From contig JABAQJ010000011.1 in assembly GCA_019186945.1 (NCBI GenBank), positions 103,197 to 167,196 on the forward strand: DNA of 64,000 nt. Direction: 5' to 3'. This DNA comes from Gemmatimonadaceae bacterium (lineage in GTDB: Bacteria; Gemmatimonadota; Gemmatimonadetes; Gemmatimonadales; Gemmatimonadaceae). Under the pieces are notes generated by a model that worked only from the letters and a program-made list of their open reading frames with translations, had not been told where the DNA came from and ran no database searches. Within the stretch, counting starts at the first letter, position 1. Every line of letters starts with the position of its first letter. Of this stretch, positions 28,724 through 40,779 are shown piece by piece. The translations under genes were made by a program, and so were the position numbers.

Positions 28724-28906
28724 GCGGGGACCCTCGATCGATAGGGGACGGGAGAACGCGACGCTACGGCAGTCACCGGCACTTTCCCCGCCGCCACGCG
28801 CGCGGGGAATCTCGACCGGTGCCCAATGCTAGCGGTCGGGGAGCAACCCGCACAGAGTCGGCGTTTCCCTGACGAGCTGGGCGATAAAAATACCAGTTCG
28901 CCGACC

Positions 28907-29434
28907 TTATTTGAGGAAGCGCTCGAACATGGCATGAACAGCCTTTTGCACGAAGCTGTCCATCGCGCGGGCGTCGTTCATCGCCGCTCCGAAATCGGAC
29001 TTGGCCCACCCCCGCCAGATGACGCGCTTGGTCCTCGCGTCGGCAACGTCAACAAGGATCGTTCCTTCGTCGTAGTTCACAACCGAAGTCTCAGCACCGG
29101 TGATATCGGTGTACCCGCGCTCCCTGTCGGCGCGGATCACGTCGAGACGCTGCTTCACGCTGGCGTGATAGTGCACGAGCAGATCGGGAGAGGACTCCGA
29201 GTGGCGCAGACCCTTGGCCGCCATCTCGAGCTCCACGGCCGCCCGCATCCGGGCATCGAAGAACGGGTTGTTGTCCAATCTCGGGTCACCCGTCGGCAGC
29301 GCGTCGGGTGTGTCGAACGCGTACGTTCGGAACGCCGCGAGTGACACCCCGCGATCGTAGTCCGCGCCGGATTCGAGCGAGGCACATCCTGCCACGGCAA
29401 GCAGCGCCAGGCATCCCACTCCCCATGATCGCAT
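28907..29434 (-). CDS. DUF4136 lipoprotein
   Basis: 175 aa with a lipoprotein signal peptide (CLALLAVAGC, cleavage before Cys18). The body matches DUF4136: the YDRGVSLAAFRTYAF start, DLLVHYHASVKQR and the GTILVDVADARTKRVIWRGWAK core. Such proteins are small envelope lipoproteins of unknown role. It is the only minus-strand gene between the cco operon and the divergent efflux operon. Confidence 0.88.
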   Translation of the reverse strand: MRSWGVGCLALLAVAGCASLESGADYDRGVSLAAFRTYAFDTPDALPTGDPRLDNNPFFDARMRAAVELEMAAKGLRHSESSPDLLVHYHASVKQRLDVIRADRERGYTDITGAETSVVNYDEGTILVDVADARTKRVIWRGWAKSDFGAAMNDARAMDSFVQKAVHAMFERFLK

Positions 29435-29563
29435 GGCCAGACACTCCGCATGAAGGTTCGTCGCGCCCCTCGCTCACAGGCGAAGGGTCATAACGCGACT
29501 CGAACGTCGCGCATCAAGTAGAGCCTCGCGAACGGCCTGCGAGTGCCAGCCATTGCCTGACAT

Positions 29564-29595
29564 CGCGTCAGTCATGAGCCGCGTCAGTCATGAGC
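29564..29595 (+). repeat. Exact 16-bp tandem duplication
   Basis: The 16-mer CGCGTCAGTCATGAGC occurs twice in direct succession (29564-29579 and 29580-29595) upstream of the efflux operon promoter. Confidence 0.9.
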
Positions 29596-29627
29596 AGCGC
29601 CCGTCATTTCCCGGCCCCTCGAAAGAG

Positions 29628-29660
29628 TTGACTTGCCTACATAGCTATATAGTGATATAG
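29628..29660 (+). promoter_or_regulatory. Efflux operon promoter with a perfect operator-like palindrome
   Basis: A near-consensus -35 box TTGACT (29628-29633) lies about 45 bp before tolC, in a locally AT-rich stretch. The perfect inverted repeat CTATAT-AGTG-ATATAG (29645-29660) covers where the -10 box should be. This placement fits repression by the ArsR-family regulator encoded as the last gene of the same operon (35725), which would make the operon autoregulated. The palindrome is seen directly; its ligand protein is inferred. Confidence 0.65.
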
Positions 29661-29703
29661 TTCTCCAGTCAGCACGGCCGCATATCCGCCAACCCACTGC
29701 ACC

Positions 29704-31086
29704 ATGAAGTCCGGCCCACTGGGCGCCCTTCTCTCTATCCTGGCTCCAGTCCTCGTCCCGCTCCGAGCGCAGGTCCTGACACTGGATCGCGTCCTCGATC
29801 GCGCCGACCGCTCCGCCTACGCCGTCCGCGCCGCACAAGGCGCCGCCGACGCACAGCGGGCGCAATCCACCGCAACACTTCGTGCCTTCCTGCCGTCCAT
29901 TCGCGCTGACGCCGGGCTGGTGAAGACGACGGATCCCATTGGCGCCTTCGGCAACACACTCAGGCAACGAATCATCACGCAGGCCGACTTCGATCCGGCG
30001 CGGCTCAACTTCCCGGATGTGTCCAGCAACTGGACTGGCGCGCTCGTCATCGAGCAGCCACTCGTTAATGCCGACGCCGTCGCAGCGCGTGCCGCGGCAA
30101 GCCACATGCAACGGGCCGCCCAGCGCTCCACGGAGTGGGTCGTCATCGAGACCCGGGTGAACGCGATCCGTGCCTACTACGGCGCCACCCTGGCCACGAT
30201 CAAGGTAGGGACGCTCGAAGCCGCGCTCCGCGCGGCCCACGCGCACGTCAGCCAAGCCGAGCAGTCGGCGATAAACGGCATGGTGACGCCATCCGACGCG
30301 CTCCTGGCTGCCGTCAAGGCCGGTGAAGTCGAGGCCCGATTGGTTCAGGCACAAGGCGATGCCGCCAGCGCCAAGCTCGCCCTCGCGATCGCCATGGGGA
30401 CACCAGCCGATACGATGTTCGCTCTGCCGTCAGTACTTCCCGCTATCCGCTCCATCGAGACCGGCGCCGCTGCCGCCATCGACGGACACTCACGACCGCG
30501 TGCCGATGTTGTAGCTGCTGCCGAAAGCCAGGAAGCCACCAGTGCCGACCGATGGCGCGCCAAAGCGCTCGCGTTCCCACGCATCAACTCGTTCGCCCGC
30601 TACGACTGGAACTCGCCGGCACGCGTCTTCAACGGCGACAGGAACTGGACGGTAGGCGTCATGGCCTCGTGGTCCATCTTTTCCGGCGCCGCGAACCTGG
30701 CCGAACGCCAGGCTACTCACGGGCGAGCGGAGCAGGCGGAGGCGATGCGCGACGCCGCCGACGCGAAGGCCACGCTCGATCTCCAGCAGTCGCGCTCCGC
30801 ACTGCAGGCCGCGCTCGCCCGCCTGACGATCGCCACGCGAGCTCTCGCTCAAAGCATCGACGCGCACCGCATCGTCGGCCGGCGCTACGACGCCGGCCTA
30901 GCCAGCGTCGTCGAACTGCTCGACGCCGCAGCCGGGGAGACCCAGATCCGCCTCGCGCTCGTCGGTGCGCAGTACGACACGATCGTCGCCACCGCGGAGC
31001 GCCTCAAGGCCCTGGGCCTCGATCCCGCGGCACTTCGCATACTGGACGGCACGGCGGAAGTCGCCAGCCCAAACGACCGTCCCTGA
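29704..31086 (+). CDS. TolC-family outer-membrane efflux protein
   Basis: 460 aa with a signal peptide (GALLSILAPVLVPLRAQ) and two OEP repeats of long alpha-hairpins rich in Ala, Gln and Glu, as in TolC/CusC-type channels. It forms the outer-membrane exit duct of the tripartite pump encoded by the next two genes; the adaptor starts 16 bp after its stop. First gene of the operon, with a promoter and palindrome 45-75 bp upstream. Confidence 0.9.
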   Translation: MKSGPLGALLSILAPVLVPLRAQVLTLDRVLDRADRSAYAVRAAQGAADAQRAQSTATLRAFLPSIRADAGLVKTTDPIGAFGNTLRQRIITQADFDPARLNFPDVSSNWTGALVIEQPLVNADAVAARAAASHMQRAAQRSTEWVVIETRVNAIRAYYGATLATIKVGTLEAALRAAHAHVSQAEQSAINGMVTPSDALLAAVKAGEVEARLVQAQGDAASAKLALAIAMGTPADTMFALPSVLPAIRSIETGAAAAIDGHSRPRADVVAAAESQEATSADRWRAKALAFPRINSFARYDWNSPARVFNGDRNWTVGVMASWSIFSGAANLAERQATHGRAEQAEAMRDAADAKATLDLQQSRSALQAALARLTIATRALAQSIDAHRIVGRRYDAGLASVVELLDAAAGETQIRLALVGAQYDTIVATAERLKALGLDPAALRILDGTAEVASPNDRP

Positions 31087-31102
31087 CCTCACGGAGCCAG
31101 AC

Positions 31103-32152
31103 ATGTCCGCAGGCCGTCTCCTTACCGGCATCCTCGTCGCGGTCGCGGCGTGCACGCCGGAGCCCGATATCGCTCGCACGGCGAACGGCGCTCCAGCTCC
31201 CCCTCCCTCAACCGGGAAGGGGGGAGAAGCGACGGAGTACGTGGTTCGCGACTCGACGATCGACGCAACGCTCGACGCCAGCGGTGTGGCCGAGCCATAC
31301 GCCCAGTCGACGCTATCCACCAAGATGGTCGGCACGGTAATCGCCGTACTGGTTAAGGAGGGCGATCGGGTGCGGAGCGGCGATCCGCTCGTCCGCATCG
31401 ATGCGCGCGACCTCGACGCGCGTCGCGATCAGGTGCTGGCGTCCATCGCCAGCGCGGAGGCGGCACAGCACGCGGCAGAGCTTTCCGTGACGCGTATGCG
31501 CGCGCTCTTTGCCGATAGCGCAGCCCCGCGCGCACATCTGGACGCCGCCGAGGCCGCCCTCGCACGCGCACTGGCTGGCGTGAACGCGGCTCGCGCCAGC
31601 CAGGCCGAGCTTGGAGCGATCGCATCCTACGCGCTCGTACGCGCGCCATTCGACGGCGTAGTCACGCAGCGCGCGGTTGACCCCGGCGCATTCGCGGCAC
31701 CCGGTACTCCGCTCCTTACCATCCAGGATGACTCCAGGTTGCGCCTGACGGTCGCCGTACCGCCGTCGGCGGCGCACGGTCTGCACCGCGGCGCGGCGAT
31801 CGCGGCCAGCGTCGAAGGCATCCCGGCACGCGCTGTCCTGGAAGGAGTCGTTCCCGCTGCAGGGAGCCTCTACGCGGTCAACGCGATCGTTCCGAACGCG
31901 AACGGTCGCTTCCTTTCGGGATCGGCCGCGGAACTGCACCTGATAACGGGCAAGCGCTCGGCGAGATTCGTTCCCAGTCGCGCGATCGTCCGCGAGGGCG
32001 ATCTCACCGGCGTGCGCCTGAAAGCTTCTGCTGGTCCGCTTCTCCGTTGGGTGCGTCTCGGTCGACCTGTCGGCGATCTGATCGAAGTGACCGCGGGTCT
32101 CGATGCCGGCGCGGTCGTGCTGGTGCCCGACTTACCCGCGGTGGAAAGCTGA
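31103..32152 (+). CDS. RND efflux periplasmic adaptor (HlyD/MFP) lipoprotein
   Basis: 349 aa from the ATG at 31103; a longer upstream frame overlaps tolC and is rejected. A lipobox (LVAVAAC) anchors it to the inner membrane. The membrane-fusion-protein parts are visible: lipoyl halves (QSTLSTKMVGTVIAVLVKEGDRVRSGDPLVRID and YALVRAPFDGVVTQRAVDPGAF, given here only as landmarks at about 70-105 and 175-195), a helical hairpin of about 80 residues between them, and a beta-barrel. Its stop is 1 bp from the pump gene start. Confidence 0.9.
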   Translation: MSAGRLLTGILVAVAACTPEPDIARTANGAPAPPPSTGKGGEATEYVVRDSTIDATLDASGVAEPYAQSTLSTKMVGTVIAVLVKEGDRVRSGDPLVRIDARDLDARRDQVLASIASAEAAQHAAELSVTRMRALFADSAAPRAHLDAAEAALARALAGVNAARASQAELGAIASYALVRAPFDGVVTQRAVDPGAFAAPGTPLLTIQDDSRLRLTVAVPPSAAHGLHRGAAIAASVEGIPARAVLEGVVPAAGSLYAVNAIVPNANGRFLSGSAAELHLITGKRSARFVPSRAIVREGDLTGVRLKASAGPLLRWVRLGRPVGDLIEVTAGLDAGAVVLVPDLPAVES

Positions 32153-32153
32153 C

Positions 32154-35436
<3,283 letters not shown>

Positions 35437-35447
<11 letters not shown>

Positions 35448-35655
35448 CGTGATCATCCGCCGGTTCGCTGGCACATTCGTCCTGGTTTCGGTTGCGCTCG
35501 GATGGTGGGTGCATCCAGCCTGGTTCCTGTTCACCGCGTTCGTGGGGGCGAACCTGCTGCAGTCCAGCTTCACCGGGTTCTGCCCGCTGGAGCGGATACT
35601 CGGCGCATTCGGCTTCCCCAGATGTCGCCCGCGTACGCAGCGTTCCACTCCATGA
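35437..35655 (+). CDS. DUF2892 (YgaP-type) small membrane protein
   Basis: 72 aa, starting inside the end of the RND gene. Two hydrophobic helices (RFAGTFVLVSVALGWWVHP and LFTAFVGANLLQSSFTGF) followed by CPLERILGAFG, the typical YgaP membrane-domain pattern. DUF2892 proteins are often linked with rhodanese or ArsR genes and sulfur or metal stress. Role unknown; co-transcription with the pump is likely. Confidence 0.85.
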
Positions 35656-35724
35656 CTTCGTAGCGGGCGATACTTTCCTCGCTTCATGTCGCGCGCGGGA
35701 GTCCAGATGACCGCGGGAGTATGT

Positions 35725-36045
35725 ATGCCGACGATGAACCCCGAGCTGATGAACCTGGTGGCCGATCGCTTCAAGGCGCTCGCGGACCCGGCGCGCCTAC
35801 GCATCCTCAGCGCGCTGCGATCCGGTGAGCGGTCTGTCACGGACCTGGTCGACGAGACAGGCCTTGGCCAGGCCAATGCCTCGAAGCACCTCGCCCTCTT
35901 GTTCAGCCTCGGCTTCGTCAAGCGCCGCAAGGAGGGGCTGTTCACGTTCTACGCGCTGGCAGACAAGGACATTTTCCGCCTGTGCGATATCATGTGCGGT
36001 CGCATCGACGCGGAAACCAGCGCCCGACGACGCGCCGTCCGCTAG
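35725..36045 (+). CDS. ArsR/SmtB-family transcriptional regulator
   Basis: 106 aa from the ATG at 35725, preceded by GGGAG 5 bases upstream; two earlier in-frame ATGs (35686, 35707) are possible. Winged-helix landmarks are RFKALADPARLRILSALRSGERSVTDLV and the recognition helix GQANASKHLALL, followed by the wing RRKEGLFTFYAL. There is no ELCVCDL metal motif; the only cysteines are Cys87 and Cys91 in the last helix (LCDIMC), so inducer sensing may be by a C-terminal site or by redox chemistry. Likely represses the efflux operon it terminates. Confidence 0.9.
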   Translation: MPTMNPELMNLVADRFKALADPARLRILSALRSGERSVTDLVDETGLGQANASKHLALLFSLGFVKRRKEGLFTFYALADKDIFRLCDIMCGRIDAETSARRRAVR

Positions 36046-36215
36046 GCACGCCCCGCGTACCCGAGGTGTCCGTCCCCGGCGTGAGGGTCCAGCGTGCGAC
36101 CTCACATACATTCATGCATGTCAACCTGTGAGCGCTCGCCGAAGTGCGATCGCGTACATCGATGCGCCCCGTGCACAGCGACTTGCCGCTCGAACGCATC
36201 AACCACCAATTCCCG

Positions 36216-36764
36216 ATGACGTCTCCACTGCCCGAGCCGTGGCTCCGCGGCCCCGTTCCGGACGTTCCACCACTCCTCCAGCCAGCCGCTCACGCCTTCC
36301 TGATGGCCGGCGAGGATGTTGAGGAAGCTGTCGCTGGCCTGACATCGGATCAGGCATGGCATCGCCCGCTCGGCATTACACCGATCGGCTTCCACCTTCT
36401 GCACGTGGCCGGCAGCACCAGTCGGCTCCTGACGTATGCCCGTGGGGAGTCGCTGTCGGCAGAGCAGCGTGCCGCCCTGGTTGCGGAACGGAACGCAAGC
36501 GACGTCGGTCCATCGCTGGAGCTGCTGCGCACGGGCTGGCAGCAGGCCGTCGCGGACGCTATCCGCGAGTTGCAGGGCACTCCGGAGTCGGTCCTGTTGC
36601 AGCCGCGCACTGTCGGCCGTGCGCAGCTTCCGTCCACAGTCATCGGACTGCTCTTCCACGCCGCCGAGCACGCATCACGTCATACCGGACAGATCGTGAC
36701 AACCGCCAAACTGGTGCGATCGCTGACCGCCAGCGACGACACGTCGGCGAGAGTTGCCGGCTGA
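36216..36764 (+). CDS. DinB-family protein
   Basis: 182 aa from the ATG at 36216. The four-helix DinB/YfiT metal-binding pattern is present: a first histidine in GFHLLHVAGS and the second and third in FHAAEHASRHTGQI. Members act as metal-dependent thiol (bacillithiol/mycothiol-type) transferases or are of unknown function. It stands alone after the ArsR gene. Confidence 0.88.
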   Translation: MTSPLPEPWLRGPVPDVPPLLQPAAHAFLMAGEDVEEAVAGLTSDQAWHRPLGITPIGFHLLHVAGSTSRLLTYARGESLSAEQRAALVAERNASDVGPSLELLRTGWQQAVADAIRELQGTPESVLLQPRTVGRAQLPSTVIGLLFHAAEHASRHTGQIVTTAKLVRSLTASDDTSARVAG

Positions 36765-36892
36765 GGGTTACGACATCTCCCTATCGGTTTCCATCACCGG
36801 TTGCCACGATCCTGGACGGCGTGCGGATTCTCCTGTCGGTACGCGGTCGGTATGGGGGGCGTGGCTGCAGGACACCTGCGTTCACGCAGCGA

Positions 36893-36919
36893 GGGGGTGA
36901 GGCGTAGCGCCTCGCCCCC
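36893..36919. terminator. Hairpin between convergent dinB-like and M28 genes
   Basis: A 12-bp stem (GGGGGTGAGGCG / CGCCTCGCCCCC, one G-U pair in RNA) with loop TAG lies 31 bp beyond the M28 peptidase stop. A smaller CTGCG-TTCA-CGCAG hairpin lies just beside it. No T-run follows on either strand. Confidence 0.45.
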
Positions 36920-36949
36920 CCGCCGAGGACTCATCGGTGCGACCCGTGC

Positions 36950-39211
36950 CTACGGAATAGGCCGTGTATTCGTTGCCTGTTCCAACAGTCTCGCCGCGCG
37001 CGCAATCAGATCGCTCTCGCGCATGAGCGCTGCGGAGAGCTTCCCGATCTGCTCGTCGGCCTGTTGCCAATTCTTCTGTTCGATCGCCTCGCGCACCCCC
37101 GGCATGGTCTTGACGCCATATCCGGTGTAGAGGCCCGGCGCATACAGGGAGTGCCTGTACCAAGCTCGCTTCGGCAGTCCTTCCGGTATCAGGAGCATTT
37201 GGTCGGTCTGCCGCAACAGCGCGTTCACCTGAGCCAAGGCGGCGGCGTTTACGGGACCGGACGCAAGACCGCCGTATGCCTTTTCGAACCGATCAGCCGA
37301 GCGCGCCAGCGAGTCCGTGGCGTTCTGGAGCGGCGCGAAGTTGACGTGTGGAACCGTCGCTTGCGCCTTGGGCGGCTGCAGTGGATTGCGCGGATCGTTC
37401 GCCGCCGCGAACATCCCGTCCGCCAGTTGCCGATTGAGCTCCTCGACTTCTTTCGCTGTCGTCTCCCGGAGCGTGGTGATCTCTTTCAGATAGCCCCGCG
37501 TGGTCTCGGTGAGGTTTCCGAATTCCTCCGGTAACACGTCAGCGTTGGCGACACGCATGACCATTGTGCCCGCCAGCTGCGCCAGCGCCCGTCCGTAGAC
37601 AAACGAGCTGTCGCTGAACCGGGTATACCAGGCGAAGGTATCGTAGATCGAGTGATAGATGCCGCCACCGTCCTCGCCACCGAACCCGATGTTGAGCGTG
37701 GGAACGCCTGCGTGCTGCAGGAACGGCGTGAAGTCCGAACCGGAGCCAAGCGCATCGAGTCGGAGATCCTTGCGATCGCGCGCCTCGGTGTTCCCCGCGA
37801 TGGTTGCGGCCGCCCGGGCCCGCTGGGCGACTGACACATTCGACTCCGGATCGATGACTTCGTTCGCCGCCTCGGTGACGAAGCGCTCCAGCGAATGCGA
37901 ACCGCCCGCATAGAGGAAGCCGCGTCCGTTACCGTCGGAGTTCAGATAGAACACGCCCTTGCTCCGCATGTCGCTCATGTGTTCCTCGACCCATTCGGTC
38001 GAGCCGAGGAGGGACGGTTCTTCGCCGTCCCAGGCGGCGTATACGATCGTCCGCTTCGGACGCCACCCCTGTTTCACCAGTTCGCCTAACGCGCGCGCCT
38101 CCTCCAGCTCGGCGACCATCCCGGAAATGGGATCCTCGGCGCCGTTGACCCAGCCGTCGTGGTGGTTGCCACGAATGACCCATTCGTCGGGATACGTGGA
38201 ACCCTTGAGGGTTGCGATCACGTTGTAGAGCGGTGCCTGCTTCCAGTCGAACTCCAGCTTCAGATGCACCTGGGCAGGACCTGGACCGAGCCGGTAGGTG
38301 ATCGGCAGACCGCCACGCCATGCCGGCGGAGCAATCGGGCCCGTCAACGCAGCCAGCAGCGGTTGGGCATCCGCGTAAGAAATCGGCAGGACCGGGATCT
38401 TCATGATCGTCTCGGCGTCCTTTCGATCGAGTCTGGTTGCACCTGGCGACGAGCCGACTCCCGGTGTGAGCGGGTCACCTGGGTACGTGGGCATGTCGAG
38501 CACCGATCCGCGCTGGACACCGTCCTTGGGCCGGTAGGGACCGTTCGGATACGTCTCGCCCTCGGCGAACCCGTCGTCGCGAGGGTCGGAGTAAATGAGC
38601 GCTCCCACGGCGCCGTGCTCGTATGCCACCTTTGGCTTGATGCCGCGCCACGATCCGCCGTACCGGGCGATGACGATCGCACCCTTCACGGAGATCCCGC
38701 GACGTTCCAGTTGCTCGTAGTCCGCCGGTACGCCGTAGTTCACGTAAACGAGCGGTGCGGTGACGTCACCTTCGCCCGAATACGCGTTGTACGTCGGCAG
38801 CTGTTCCGCCCGCTGGCTGGTGCTCGGATCCTCCTTCACGATCGGCTCTTCCAGCCTTGCTGTGAACTTGGTGGGAGCGACCAGTTCCAGGACGCGGATG
38901 CGCGGCGTGGGGAACAACACGTCGAAGCGCTCGACCCTGGCTTCCCATCCGTATGAGGAGAACTGCGCCGCCAGCCACTCGGCGTTCTCCTTGCCGTACG
39001 CGGATCCCAGGTGGTGCGGGCGCAATGACAGTCGGCGCATCGCTTCTCGCATGCGCGCGGGATCGGGAATTGCCTTGAACTTCGCCTCCCACTCACGCTG
39101 GATCCTGGCGGATTCCGGCGTGAACCCGCGCATTGGCGGATCCTCGAGCGGCGTGGCGGCGGCGAGCAGCAGAATCGCGGGTGAGAGCAGAACAGCTGGG
39201 ACCAGTCGCAT
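36950..39211 (-). CDS. Secreted M28 metallopeptidase (glutamate carboxypeptidase II-like)
   Basis: The 753-aa product has a signal peptide (LVPAVLLSPAILLLAAA). Domain order follows GCPII/transferrin receptor: PA domain (VYVNYGVPADYEQLERRGI through VAYEHGAVGALIYSDP), M28 peptidase domain and C-terminal dimerisation domain. The zinc ligands are expected in GNHHDGWVNGAEDP (His, Asp), WDGEEPSLLGSTEW (catalytic/ligand Glu) and the later IYHSIYDTFAWY His, all matching GCPII. It removes C-terminal or N-terminal residues from peptides outside the cytoplasm; exact specificity unknown. Confidence 0.9.
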   Translation of the reverse strand: MRLVPAVLLSPAILLLAAATPLEDPPMRGFTPESARIQREWEAKFKAIPDPARMREAMRRLSLRPHHLGSAYGKENAEWLAAQFSSYGWEARVERFDVLFPTPRIRVLELVAPTKFTARLEEPIVKEDPSTSQRAEQLPTYNAYSGEGDVTAPLVYVNYGVPADYEQLERRGISVKGAIVIARYGGSWRGIKPKVAYEHGAVGALIYSDPRDDGFAEGETYPNGPYRPKDGVQRGSVLDMPTYPGDPLTPGVGSSPGATRLDRKDAETIMKIPVLPISYADAQPLLAALTGPIAPPAWRGGLPITYRLGPGPAQVHLKLEFDWKQAPLYNVIATLKGSTYPDEWVIRGNHHDGWVNGAEDPISGMVAELEEARALGELVKQGWRPKRTIVYAAWDGEEPSLLGSTEWVEEHMSDMRSKGVFYLNSDGNGRGFLYAGGSHSLERFVTEAANEVIDPESNVSVAQRARAAATIAGNTEARDRKDLRLDALGSGSDFTPFLQHAGVPTLNIGFGGEDGGGIYHSIYDTFAWYTRFSDSSFVYGRALAQLAGTMVMRVANADVLPEEFGNLTETTRGYLKEITTLRETTAKEVEELNRQLADGMFAAANDPRNPLQPPKAQATVPHVNFAPLQNATDSLARSADRFEKAYGGLASGPVNAAALAQVNALLRQTDQMLLIPEGLPKRAWYRHSLYAPGLYTGYGVKTMPGVREAIEQKNWQQADEQIGKLSAALMRESDLIARAARLLEQATNTRPIP

Positions 39212-39375
39212 CGTGGTCAGTTGTGAGAGGTCGATGACTGCGGTCGTATCACGGTCGTGCCGGCCAGGCGCTTCCCGTGCCGAACCATGATGTTGCGCGC
39301 ACGCGCCTGACTTTTCCAGTCAGGCGGACAGGAAAACGTCGTCGTGCGAATCTACGAGGGCCATTGAGCGCCGCA

Positions 39376-40203
39376 TCAGTGTGGCGTCCAGCGCGGGTTG
39401 TCCGTGAAGAGCCCTTGAGTGATGCCCACGTCGTAGGCGATTACGAACCCGAACACGACACTGATCGCGCCAGAGGCAACCCGGAGGCAGCGATGCCATC
39501 GCGCGCGATTCGTGCCGGCGGCGAACGGTACACCGAGCAACGCCGTCACCAGCCCCATTCCGGCAACCGTACCCACGCCGAAGACCGCCAGATACAACAC
39601 CGCCCATGCCGGCTCCGGAATGGTCGCCAGCACCAGCAGCGCTACGGCGGCAGAGCCTGCGAGGCCATGCACCACGCCAACTACGAGCGGCCGGACGAGC
39701 TGATAGCCACGGAACTGACCCAACCTTCGGTCGAGCCGCTCGATCGGCGTCCGATCCGGCGAATAGGCGAGATGCCCGGGGCCGTGGCCGTGTGGCTCCG
39801 CGTCCGCACGACCTCCGTACGAATGCGAATGCTCGGTAGCCACAGCCAGGTAATCGCCAGCTTGTGGGTTCGAGGAGCCGATCGCCGGATCGTCACGCCG
39901 AGCCTGCCGACGGAATGCCATCAAGTTCACCACACCAAGGATCACGAGCATGGCACCAACGGACAGCTCCAGCGACAAACCGACGCGCGGCGGGATGACC
40001 CAGCCGAACAGCACGATGCCGCCACCGACGATCAGAAGTGTGAGCGTATGGCCAATGCCCCAGACCGCACCGATCGTCGCTGCGGCACGCAGACTCCGAT
40101 GCCGGGCCACGATCGTCGTCACGGCCACCACATGATCGGGATCGGTCGCGTGCCGCATCCCGAGAACGAATCCGAGCGCGATAATGGCAAGAACGCTGGT
40201 CAT
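39376..40203 (-). CDS. Nickel/cobalt transporter-like membrane protein (NiCoT/UreH type)
   Basis: 275 aa from the ATG ending at 40203. The N-terminal motif RHATDPDH (His18, Asp23, His24) is the HxxxxDH signature of high-affinity nickel/cobalt permeases. Further helices include GIGHTLTLLIVGGG, and a cytoplasmic histidine-rich loop (HSHSYGG, EPHGHGPGHL) is a likely metal buffer. No urease or hydrogenase gene is in the window, so the metal user is not visible. Confidence 0.87.
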   Translation of the reverse strand: MTSVLAIIALGFVLGMRHATDPDHVVAVTTIVARHRSLRAAATIGAVWGIGHTLTLLIVGGGIVLFGWVIPPRVGLSLELSVGAMLVILGVVNLMAFRRQARRDDPAIGSSNPQAGDYLAVATEHSHSYGGRADAEPHGHGPGHLAYSPDRTPIERLDRRLGQFRGYQLVRPLVVGVVHGLAGSAAVALLVLATIPEPAWAVLYLAVFGVGTVAGMGLVTALLGVPFAAGTNRARWHRCLRVASGAISVVFGFVIAYDVGITQGLFTDNPRWTPH

Positions 40204-40263
40204 ATACCGAAATGAGGAGCCCTGGACAATTTCTGGGCCGGACAAGTTAGCTGAAGTCAACTA

Positions 40264-40779
40264 AGCCGCCGATCGCAGGACGCATTGTCACGGGCGCAGT
40301 GCACCCGTCGATCTCGACCGGTAGCGTCAATCTGCGTGAAAACAATTCATCCCGATACTCGCAAGCCCCTGACTGAGACGCCGGCATGCTACTACGGTAA
40401 TGTCTTCGCTGCCTCGACCGTCTGTATGAACCCGAAAACCGCACGTGTTCGCAAGCCCGTGCAGCGTTATCATTGGCAAATGGGGTCAGACTCCTTTCCA
40501 AGGTGGGTCGAATTGGGGTCAGACTCCTCTGGGGTCGAATTGGGGTCAGACTCCTCTGGGAAAACCGTGCGTGTTCGCAAGCCCGTGCAGCGTTACCATG
40601 GCGCAGGCGTTCTTCTGCGCGACGGCGCAGCCAACCGGACGGGCCTTGGAGAGGCCGGCGCCATCCAGCTGGCGCTTCGACGATTCGTGCGGGCGCCAGA
40701 ACCGGGATCACATCCCGGAACGGATCTCGACGCTCTCGCCACTCGGCTCCTGCTGTCCTCCTGACGACTCCCGCGCAAA
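40264..40779. other. Non-coding, repeat-rich intergenic region
   Basis: About 576 bp lie between the NiCoT start and trmL. The open frames across it are not convincing: they are built of repeat units and are in no known family. It carries two copies of a 43-bp repeat and three copies of a GGGGTCAGACTCCT word described separately. An AT-richer portion around 40320-40430 could be old degraded sequence. Confidence 0.6.
40435..40603 (+). repeat. Two 43-bp direct repeats flanking a 27-bp tandem repeat with GGGGTCAGACTCCT
   Basis: The 43-bp unit beginning AAAACCG and containing GTTCGCAAGCCCGTGCAGCG appears at 40435-40477 and 40561-40603 with few differences. Between them GGGGTCAGACTCCT occurs at 40482, 40514 and 40541; the last two belong to a 27-bp tandem repeat starting at 40505 and 40532 (GGGTCGAATTGGGGTCAGAC...). 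The GGGGTCAGAC word resembles repeats often found near REP-associated tyrosine transposases, but no transposase is present here. Confidence 0.85.

Noticed and set aside
27038..28744. 568-aa plus-strand frame opposite ccoNO
   Set aside because: Arg/His/Asp-rich antisense shadow of the high-GC ccoNO gene, no domain or signal.
28724..28906. FNR/Anr-type box upstream of the cbb3 operon
   Set aside because: I looked for TTGAT-N4-ATCAA in the gap before ccoNO and did not find it; only a weak AT-rich stretch near 28885 is present.
40285..40764. 159-aa plus-strand frame across the repeat region
   Set aside because: It is made of repeat-encoded phrases, has no family resemblance and other frames across the same repeats are open too.
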